Positions 1 to 4,675 of a DNA stretch of 5,195 nucleotides are shown one piece after another. The stretch is from assembly GCA_005877525.1 (NCBI GenBank), contig VBON01000073.1, forward strand, positions 1 through 5,195, written 5' to 3'. The notes beneath the pieces are model-generated. The model searched no databases. It had not been told where the DNA came from and saw nothing but the letters and a program-made list of their open reading frames with translations. Position 1 is the stretch's first letter. Every line of letters begins with the position of its first letter. Origin of the DNA: Nitrospirota bacterium. Lineage in GTDB: Bacteria > Nitrospirota > Nitrospiria > Nitrospirales > NS-4. The translations under genes and the position numbers were made by a program.

Positions 1-312
1 ATCGGTTGCGGCGTCTATGCCGACAGCCAAGCCGGCGCCGTGTCCATGACAGGCATCGGCGAAACTATCATACGACTTGCCATGGCCAAGGACATCGTGG
101 ATCGATTAGCGCGTGGCGCGACGCCGGCGAGTGCTGTTCGCCCGGCGCTCAATCGGGTACTCAAGCGCATCGCGACCGCAGATGAGATTTCGGTGGGAGC
201 GCTCGTCCTCGGCCGCGAGGGTCGGTTTGCCATCCGGCACACATCGCCCCATATGCTCGCGGGCCATTGGGCCGGCCACGATCAGCCGGTCGTGGCGGAC
301 AGGTTTCGGTAA
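1..312 (+). CDS. Isoaspartyl peptidase / plant-type L-asparaginase, C-terminal fragment (5' end outside window)
   Basis: The first base is in frame and the reading frame stays open to the TAA at 310-312, giving the last 103 residues of a larger protein. The segment GCGVYADSQAGAVSMTGIGE (residues 2-21) matches the conserved part of the beta subunit of Ntn-hydrolase isoaspartyl peptidases / type III asparaginases, where a GxGxYAD block is followed by TGxGE. In this family the TG pair lines the substrate pocket, and the enzyme cleaves isoaspartyl dipeptides and asparagine to release aspartate after self-cleavage at a Thr. That catalytic Thr and the whole alpha subunit lie upstream of the window, so activity cannot be judged. 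After TGxGE come a helix (TIIRLAMAKDIVDRLARG) and a strand (ISVGALVLGREGRFAIRHTS), as expected of the family. An internal ATG at 40 falls in the middle of the conserved block and is not a real start. The gene converges on the permease across a 15-base gap. Confidence 0.88.
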   Translation: MGCGVYADSQAGAVSMTGIGETIIRLAMAKDIVDRLARGATPASAVRPALNRVLKRIATADEISVGALVLGREGRFAIRHTSPHMLAGHWAGHDQPVVADRFR

Positions 313-327
313 GCGTCTTCGTTCGAG

Positions 328-1842
328 TCATGGCGCCGGGATCCGCGCAACCCTCTTCCAGAGATAATAGATCGGGATACCGAGGAGCACCACGATTAAC
401 CCCGGCCAGGTGTACTGGGGTTTGTATCGAAGCAACTGAAGCTCAACAAAACCGGCCAGTATCAAGTAGATGATCGGAAGAAGAGGGAATCCGAGCCCGT
501 AGCAGGAAATGTGGGCGCCAGTTCTGCGGCGTAACCGAAAGACGGCGACCATTGTCATCATGTAGAACAGCAGGACTGTAAAAATCAAAAAGTCCAAGAG
601 CTGCCCGTAGGTACCGGAGAGGCAGAGCAGGGATGCCCACGCGCCCTGGATCAGCAGGGCGACACCAGGGACGCGATACCGGTTCACGGCGCCCACTTGG
701 TGAAAGAAGACCCCGTCGCGAGCCATCGCGTAAGAAACCCGCGCGCCGGCTAGTATCAAACCGTTGTTGCAGCCGAAGGTGGAAATCATCACGGCGATGG
801 CCATGACAATAGCCCCAGTAGGCCCGAAGACGACCTCCGCGGCGGCGGTCCCGACACGGTCTTCAGCCGCGTACTCGATCCCGCGTCCCATCACCGTGGT
901 GGCATCCGGCGAACCAGCCAGCGGGAGAACGCTCAGATAGGCCAGGTTGATTAGGATGTACAGGACCATCACTAATCCCGTGCCCAACGCCAAAGCCCGT
1001 GGCAAGGTCCGCTCCGGATTCTTCACTTCGCCCGCGACGAAGGTCACATTGTTCCAGGCATCGGCGGCGAACAAGGAACCCACCATGGCGACCCCGATCT
1101 GGGTGATCAGCGCCATCCACTCCGTTTCGGATCCGCTGCCGAGGCCTGGCACTCCCCAAAAGGCCTCTCTATTGGCGCGCAGGACTGCCGGGTTTGCAAA
1201 GAGAACACCGAGGAGGACAATACCTACTAAAGCGGCCATTTTGGTATAGGTGAACAGGTTCTGCACGAAAGCACCCAACCGGATGCCCAGGAAATTGATC
1301 CACGTCAACGCGACGATGGAGACAATCGCAAGCAGATTCTGCGTGTTGAGCCCGACAGTATAGGGACCAAGCTGTCCGAACCATAGTGTGAACGGACCCA
1401 AGGAGCCGATTTTCCAAATCCAGGAACTGGAAGAAAACCAGGGTATGAGCACGCCAGCGAACTTTGCAAAGGCGATGGCGACCGCAGCGATGGTGGCCGT
1501 CTGAATGATCAGTAACATCGACCAGCCGTACAAAAAGCCGCACAACAGTCCGAAGGATTCCCGCAGATAGACGTATTGCCCTCCGGAATGCGGCATGGCC
1601 GCGGCCAGTTCACCATAATAGGAGGCGGCGATCACTGTCATGAAAGCGGTGACGAGCCATACGAGCAGCAACAAGCCGGGGCTTTTGACCTGGCGGGCAA
1701 TATCGGCGGAGACGATGAAGATGCCGGAGCCCACCATCGAGCCCACGACAAGCATAGTCGCGTCCCGTAGCCCAAGGACGCGCAACAGTGGGCTGGGTTC
1801 TGAAGCGGACGCGCTACGCGAGCCTGGCTGGCTGGCTCTCAT
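328..1842 (-). CDS. APC-superfamily amino acid permease, LAT/SteT-like, 12 predicted membrane helices
   Basis: This inner-membrane transporter of 504 residues is probably an amino acid antiporter or symporter; its substrate cannot be read from sequence. Helix 1 carries GSMVGSGIF (residues 34-42), the unwound substrate-binding segment typical of APC carriers. Residues 263-283 hold WNNVTFVAGEV followed by KNPERTLPRA, the loop signature of LAT-type exchangers. ARVSYAMARDGVFF (367-380) is another family block. Hydrophobic segments continue to about residue 495, and the tail LWKRVARIPAP is basic. The length is normal for the family. The frame stays open to a TTG at 1923, but that TTG is the -35 box of a good promoter and the -10 box also lies in the extra stretch, so the ATG at 1842-1840 is the likely start. 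The first 20 residues (Ser/Arg/Ala rich) are a plausible cytoplasmic tail. It is transcribed away from the gene at 1965 and converges on the peptidase, so it is probably monocistronic. Confidence 0.92.
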   Translation of the reverse strand: MRASQPGSRSASASEPSPLLRVLGLRDATMLVVGSMVGSGIFIVSADIARQVKSPGLLLLVWLVTAFMTVIAASYYGELAAAMPHSGGQYVYLRESFGLLCGFLYGWSMLLIIQTATIAAVAIAFAKFAGVLIPWFSSSSWIWKIGSLGPFTLWFGQLGPYTVGLNTQNLLAIVSIVALTWINFLGIRLGAFVQNLFTYTKMAALVGIVLLGVLFANPAVLRANREAFWGVPGLGSGSETEWMALITQIGVAMVGSLFAADAWNNVTFVAGEVKNPERTLPRALALGTGLVMVLYILINLAYLSVLPLAGSPDATTVMGRGIEYAAEDRVGTAAAEVVFGPTGAIVMAIAVMISTFGCNNGLILAGARVSYAMARDGVFFHQVGAVNRYRVPGVALLIQGAWASLLCLSGTYGQLLDFLIFTVLLFYMMTMVAVFRLRRRTGAHISCYGLGFPLLPIIYLILAGFVELQLLRYKPQYTWPGLIVVLLGIPIYYLWKRVARIPAP

Positions 1843-1877
1843 GGAGCGGGACGCAGGTCCCTCATCCTCCCCGCCAT
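1839..1877 (-). CDS. Possible 12-codon leader ORF ending in ATGA overlap with the permease start
   Basis: In the permease leader an ATG at 1877-1875 opens a short frame, MAGRMRDLRPAP, whose TGA (1841-1839) overlaps the permease ATG (1842-1840) as ATGA. Such an overlap allows translational coupling. There is no Shine-Dalgarno before the first ATG; the internal ATG (1865) directly abuts GGAGG, which is too close for ordinary use. The peptide has no run of one amino acid that would suggest an attenuator. It could be chance in so short a stretch. Confidence 0.2.
   Translation of the reverse strand: MAGRMRDLRPAP
1848..1870 (-). promoter_or_regulatory. Permease ribosome binding region: distant Shine-Dalgarno with a small hairpin before the start
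   Basis: On the minus strand GGAGG (1870-1866) is followed by ATGA, a perfect 5-bp hairpin GGGAC-CTGC-GTCCC (1861-1848), then GCTCC and the ATG at 1842. In linear sequence GGAGG is 23 bases from the start, which is too far. If the hairpin folds, the effective gap becomes about 9 bases, which is normal. The repeat and the SD are directly visible; the idea that the hairpin bridges them is inference. Confidence 0.4.
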
Positions 1878-1894
1878 TTAAGTAGTGACGGCAC

Positions 1895-1923
1895 AGAATA
1901 TCCGTCGCCCTGCGAGCAGTCAA
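1895..1923 (-). promoter_or_regulatory. Sigma70-type promoter of the permease gene
   Basis: On the minus strand TTGACT (1923-1918) and TATTCT (1900-1895) are separated by exactly 17 bases, the optimal sigma70 spacing; each box matches consensus at five and four or more positions. Transcription would start near 1888, leaving a leader of about 46 bases before the ATG at 1842. This promoter overlaps the N-terminal extension of the longest possible permease frame and is the main reason to reject the TTG start at 1923. Confidence 0.7.
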
Positions 1924-1928
1924 CCCTA

Positions 1929-1957
1929 GTGCGATCGCGCGGCAAACCAGGTATACT
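1929..1957 (+). promoter_or_regulatory. Possible promoter for the small gene at 1965
   Basis: TATACT at 1952-1957 is a good -10 box (five of six consensus positions). At 17-base spacing the -35 position holds GTGCGA (1929-1934), matching only three of six positions, so the promoter would be weak or need an activator. A start 7-8 bases after the -10 would fall at 1964-1965, on or next to the ATG of the downstream gene. It lies back to back with the permease promoter. Confidence 0.4.
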
Positions 1958-1964
1958 TTGGGCC

Positions 1965-2276
1965 ATGGTAACGATGCGAAATCATGAAAAGATGAAGGAT
2001 CTCTGGCCCCCCAAGTTTGAGATGCCTCATGGGTTCTGGGATACCTACCATCCCGGGGGCGAATGGGGCATCCTGTACCAGGTTAAGTGGATCGAGCCTA
2101 ACCGCAAAGGGGCGTTGCCGTTTGTGAAAGTTATCGTCCGCTGGAATGATGTCGATTTCCGGACGGTATTCAGCAGCGACGACACGGTGTTCTTGAAGGG
2201 ATTGTACGAGACGTTGCGCACGCGGGGAGTCGGTCATTCGCTGGAAGATGTGGGCAATCTTGTGGTCGATTTCTAG
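1965..2276 (+). CDS. Uncharacterised protein of about 100 residues
   Basis: I do not recognise this family. The frame encodes 103 residues from the ATG at 1965; alternative in-frame ATGs at 1974 and 1992 would give 100 or 94. No start has a good Shine-Dalgarno; 1965 is chosen because a TATACT -10 box ends eight bases upstream, suggesting a leaderless message. The region from about residue 10 looks like a compact soluble domain. It opens with an aromatic/proline-rich part (LWPPKFEMPHGFWDTYHPGG), then alternating strands (WGILYQVKWI, PFVKVIVRWNDVDF, RTVFSS), a helix (DTVFLKGLYETLRTRG) and a short strand (VGNLVVDF). There is no signal peptide, membrane segment or cysteine pair. Third positions of codons are G/C biased as in neighbouring genes, which favours this strand over the long antisense frame. 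It converges on the 34-residue gene with a 7-base gap. Confidence 0.65.
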   Translation: MVTMRNHEKMKDLWPPKFEMPHGFWDTYHPGGEWGILYQVKWIEPNRKGALPFVKVIVRWNDVDFRTVFSSDDTVFLKGLYETLRTRGVGHSLEDVGNLVVDF

Positions 2277-2283
2277 TCTGCCG

Positions 2284-2388
2284 TTAATCCTTCCGCCGTG
2301 GCTGCGATCTGTGTTGATAGGCATACGTGAGCACGATCCCCAGGACGGCGACCGCCACACCCAATACCATGTACCCGAGATCTTCCAT
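2284..2388 (-). CDS. Small single-pass membrane protein, 34 residues
   Basis: The ATG at 2388-2386 is preceded by GAGG (2399-2396) at a 7-base spacing, and the frame ends in TAA at 2286-2284. The product has a short acidic N-terminus (MEDLG), one hydrophobic helix of about 18 residues (YMVLGVAVAVLGIVLTYAY) and a basic tail (QHRSQPRRKD). By the positive-inside rule the tail would face the cytoplasm. This layout resembles small accessory subunits of membrane complexes such as CcoQ/FixQ, CydX or KdpF, but no motif assigns it to one. The frame continues open upstream to 2604, but that part is antisense to the oxidase gene and lacks a credible start. It is divergent from the oxidase gene and tail-to-tail with the gene at 1965, so no operon partner is visible. 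The match of SD, promoter and composition supports a real gene. Confidence 0.6.
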   Translation of the reverse strand: MEDLGYMVLGVAVAVLGIVLTYAYQHRSQPRRKD

Positions 2389-2395
2389 GCGACGA

Positions 2396-2399
2396 CCTC
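2396..2399 (-). promoter_or_regulatory. Shine-Dalgarno site deciding the start of the 34-residue gene
   Basis: GAGG on the minus strand lies 7 bases before the ATG at 2388. It distinguishes this start from the longer open frame that continues upstream. Confidence 0.55.
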
Positions 2400-2414
2400 G
2401 CAGACGTTTTTCTG

Positions 2415-2423
2415 AGAATAGCA
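2415..2423 (-). promoter_or_regulatory. Extended -10 promoter of the 34-residue gene
   Basis: On the minus strand TGCTATTCT (2423-2415) is an extended -10 element (TG, one base, then TATTCT). No good -35 box lies 17 bases upstream, which is common for extended -10 promoters. The start would be near 2408, leaving a leader of about 20 bases that contains the GAGG site. Confidence 0.45.
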
Positions 2424-2435
2424 CAGTCGGTCCTT

Positions 2436-2459
2436 TCCCGGATACTCCAAGGTCCGGGA
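2436..2459. repeat. Inverted repeat with 7-bp arms between divergent genes, possible operator or hairpin
   Basis: TCCCGGA (2436-2442) and TCCGGGA (2453-2459) are perfect reverse complements separated by 10 bases. The repeat covers the place where a -35 box would sit for the 34-residue gene's promoter and lies 23 bases before the oxidase start. It could bind a dimeric regulator with half-sites about 17 bases apart centre to centre, or form a hairpin in the oxidase leader. There is no T-run on either side, so it is not a classical terminator. Confidence 0.45.
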
Positions 2460-2470
2460 GCCTTAACTTC

Positions 2471-2476
2471 AGGTGG
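2471..2476 (+). promoter_or_regulatory. Shine-Dalgarno site of the diiron oxidase gene
   Basis: AGGTGG lies 5 bases before ATG 2482. Because the alternative GTG start (2473) is part of this site, it favours the ATG. Confidence 0.5.
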
Positions 2477-2481
2477 CTCCG

Positions 2482-3213
2482 ATGACCCAGGCCGCCGACG
2501 CCGACGCATTTGTGGACTCTCTGGTTGGTGAACTTACCCGGCATCCCGTCAATAGCAACCGGTTCTTTCAGACCTTTCTGAGTCAGCGTCTTACCAAGAG
2601 CCAATTGCAGGAATGGCTAGGCCAGTACCATTATTTCTGCAAACAGTTCGTCAAGGTCCTCGAAGGTCTCTTGTCCCGAACACCGGTCGACGAGCTAGAG
2701 ATGCGGGTCCAGCTTGTGAAGACCCTACACTCGGAACTCGGAAGCGGACGAAGCGAGCATGCCCATATACGGCTGCTTGAGCGATTTGCCACTGCCGCCG
2801 GTCTTAATGAAACTGATCTGCAGCGAATCTCTCCTCTGCCCGAAGTCGCGGAATATCTCGCGGTGCTGCATCGGCTCTTCATTGAAGCCGATTACCTGAC
2901 CGCCCTCGGAGCCGAACTCGCCGTGGAAGTCACCGCCGCAGCCGAGTTCCGCTATTTCTATCCGGGGTTGCTCCGGTATGATCAATTTTCGGCCGATGAT
3001 CTGGTCTTCTTCGAACTGCATCTCGAGGCGGAGGACGATCATGGCCTTTGGCTGGCTGATGCCGTCCGAAAGACGGCTCAGTCCTCCGCAGATCTGAACC
3101 GAGTGGCGACCGGCGCTCAGACAGCGGTTCAAGCCTGGCAAAGTTTCTGGGAGGGCATCTATCGCGGGGTCTTCTCAGAGCTCAACCCACCCGCTATACC
3201 GTGGAACAACTGA
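2482..3213 (+). CDS. Haem-oxygenase-like diiron oxidase (PqqC/TenA/CADD fold), 'iron-containing redox enzyme' family
   Basis: This is a soluble all-helical protein of 243 residues, the usual size for the family. Metal-ligand candidates appear in family order. E85 and H95 lie in HSELGSGRSEHAHIRLL, matching the E-x9-H pattern. E145 or E149 lie in the helix ADYLTALGAELAVEV. H180, E184 and H187 lie in FFELHLEAEDDHG, corresponding to the H-x3-D-x2-H motif of haem-oxygenase-like diiron oxidases (HDOs such as CADD, SznF, UndA). Members use O2 for varied oxidations, and some act in cofactor or natural product synthesis. The exact reaction here is unknown. The conserved ligands argue against cofactorless PqqC and against TenA thiaminase. 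The start is ATG 2482, preceded by AGGTGG at 2471-2476; a GTG at 2473 overlaps that site and is less likely. The 3' end overlaps the methyltransferase gene by 13 bases, so the two are probably co-translated and functionally linked. No convincing promoter is seen upstream. Confidence 0.82.
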   Translation: MTQAADADAFVDSLVGELTRHPVNSNRFFQTFLSQRLTKSQLQEWLGQYHYFCKQFVKVLEGLLSRTPVDELEMRVQLVKTLHSELGSGRSEHAHIRLLERFATAAGLNETDLQRISPLPEVAEYLAVLHRLFIEADYLTALGAELAVEVTAAAEFRYFYPGLLRYDQFSADDLVFFELHLEAEDDHGLWLADAVRKTAQSSADLNRVATGAQTAVQAWQSFWEGIYRGVFSELNPPAIPWNN

Positions 3214-4667
3214 CGCTGACTGAAGACGTTCTTGCACACCATGCCTGGCGGATGCCGGACATGGTGGTCTACCAACACGGCGCTGACGAATGGTGGCTGG
3301 CCCCTCTCGATGACGCCATTCCCTTGGTTCGGATTAACCGGATGGGCGCCAACCTGCTTGCGGCCATGGATGGCCAACCCACGGTAGGAACCTTGCTGTC
3401 GAAGTTCGGGAATCGAATTTGCGGAACGCAAGGAGAAACGGGCCGCTTCTACCTGGAATGTTGGTCCTTGCCTCACTATTCGCTTTGCTATTTCGGGACC
3501 GAACCGCCGATGAAGGATCGGGGGGATGCCCGCTGGGATCTCCTCCTGTTGAAGATTCGCGAAGGGTGGTCCGCTAACGCCAAACTCGAGGGGGAAAACC
3601 ACCTCTCCGAATTCCACGCACATGAAATTTCATCCGCGGAAGGTCATTTTGAGACCATCGAAACCACGGTGTCTCACCTCTTTCGCGAGCCAACGGAAGC
3701 CCTCGGAGGCTTGACCTATGGTCGCCTGCTAGGAAGAAACCTCAAAAAGCTGGGCTGGTGGGATCGGCCACCAAAGGTCATTCTGGAAGTGGGTGGCGGC
3801 TTGGGCTACGTGGCTCGCGAACTCGCCGGTGGACTGGCGGCCGATGATCGACAGGGCGCACGATACGTATTCATCGATATCACTCGACCCTTCATTTCGT
3901 CTCAATTGACGCTTGCCCGGCAGGCCGGATGGCCAGCCACCGGCGCTCAGGCGAACGCGGAAGCGCTGCCCCTCCGAAACGCCAGCATCGATCTGATAAT
4001 TGATAATGAAAATCTGGCGGACATGACTGCTGTCAAGCTCACCCGCCAGGAGCTCGCCTCCGGCATCGCCACGACATCTCTTCACCAAGAAGCGCTCGAT
4101 TGGATTCGCAAATTGAATCTTGCCTTCGGCGAGGAGGTCCCTTCTGAATTCATTTTTAATCTCGGGCCGCTTCGCTTTTTGGCGGAGACCTGGCGGGTAT
4201 TGAAGCCCGGCGGCCGCGCAGTACTCGTCGAGTTCGGGATCGACCAGGGGTTTTCGGCGCCGGTGAAGCTTCCCGGGCATACGGAATATGAAGTGCAGTT
4301 TGCGCATCTGCGCGAGGCCGCCCGGTGGCTTGGTTTTCAGGAGAAGTACGGCACGTTACCGCAGTTCTTGAGTATCAAACCTGACATTCGGGTCCTGTGC
4401 ACGGGAGCCGCCTATTCGATCCGCCGCTTTTGTGAGGCCGCGGGAAAATCATTTGCAATCCGGGCCTATACCGAATCAGAGCTGAACGGCGCGCTCGGTG
4501 AGATGGGACCGCGACTCGTCGGCCATCACTACCACGATATCAGCGATCCCGCCTGGTTCGGTCTTTGGGACTTTAAGGTGCTTCTCCTGGAGAAGCCTGG
4601 TCCGCCGCCGAGGCCCGTAACAACCATTCGCGAGGTCAAGGGCTTCCGCTGGGGCGGCATGCGCTAA
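3201..4667 (+). CDS. Class I SAM-dependent methyltransferase with N-terminal PqqD-like (RRE-type) domain
   Basis: This 488-residue protein has two parts. Residues about 20-97 resemble PqqD-like peptide-binding domains. A strand pair (MVVYQHGADEWWLAP) is followed by VRINRMGANLLAAMDG (43-58), then QPTVGTLLSKFG and a helix near FYLECWSL (83-90). The N..Ga.lL...DG.pTv pattern is the PqqD hallmark. Residues about 170-350 are a Rossmann methyltransferase: LEVGGGLGYVA (195-205) is the SAM-binding motif I, FIDITRP (224-230) the second strand, ANAEALPLRNASIDLII (251-267) motifs leading to strand 4, and LKPGGRAVLVEFG (334-346) the post-III block. About 55 residues between strand 4 and that block (272-326) exceed the usual length and may form a substrate lid. 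The C-terminal 140 residues are unassigned. The GTG at 3201 overlaps the oxidase by 13 bases and lacks a Shine-Dalgarno, suggesting coupled translation; ATG 3252 is an alternative. The methyl acceptor is unknown. Confidence 0.8.
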   Translation: MEQLTLTEDVLAHHAWRMPDMVVYQHGADEWWLAPLDDAIPLVRINRMGANLLAAMDGQPTVGTLLSKFGNRICGTQGETGRFYLECWSLPHYSLCYFGTEPPMKDRGDARWDLLLLKIREGWSANAKLEGENHLSEFHAHEISSAEGHFETIETTVSHLFREPTEALGGLTYGRLLGRNLKKLGWWDRPPKVILEVGGGLGYVARELAGGLAADDRQGARYVFIDITRPFISSQLTLARQAGWPATGAQANAEALPLRNASIDLIIDNENLADMTAVKLTRQELASGIATTSLHQEALDWIRKLNLAFGEEVPSEFIFNLGPLRFLAETWRVLKPGGRAVLVEFGIDQGFSAPVKLPGHTEYEVQFAHLREAARWLGFQEKYGTLPQFLSIKPDIRVLCTGAAYSIRRFCEAAGKSFAIRAYTESELNGALGEMGPRLVGHHYHDISDPAWFGLWDFKVLLLEKPGPPPRPVTTIREVKGFRWGGMR

Positions 4668-4675
4668 AGCGTTGG

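Noticed and set aside
1824..1838. Short tandem CTGG repeat (three copies) at the start of the permease gene.
   Set aside because: Three 4-bp copies encode part of a low-complexity N-terminal tail; too short to call a phase-variable repeat.
2284..2388. The 34-residue peptide as a PqqA-like precursor for the nearby PqqC/PqqD-like proteins (it contains E2-x3-Y6, like the PqqA Glu-x3-Tyr motif).
   Set aside because: The motif lies at the extreme N-terminus and the rest is a clear membrane helix with a basic tail, unlike PqqA; the gene is on the opposite strand. The match of two residues is easily chance.
1926..2450. A 174-codon open frame on the minus strand opposite the gene at 1965.
   Set aside because: Its composition is atypical, it lacks a start signal, it spans the small membrane gene in another frame, and codon third-position bias favours the plus strand.
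2482..3213. Calling this gene PqqC (PQQ synthase) or TenA (thiaminase II).
   Set aside because: The diiron-type ligand set points to the HDO group, and no other pqq or thiamine genes are visible.
3729..4307. A 192-codon minus-strand frame inside the methyltransferase gene, with shorter ones at 2725-3141 and 3159-3623.
   Set aside because: These are antisense shadows of well-supported coding sequence, with no family resemblance or ribosome site.
4662..4671. CGCT-AA-AGCG at the end of the methyltransferase gene as a terminator.
   Set aside because: The loop of two bases is too tight, the stem is only four pairs, and no T-run follows on either strand.
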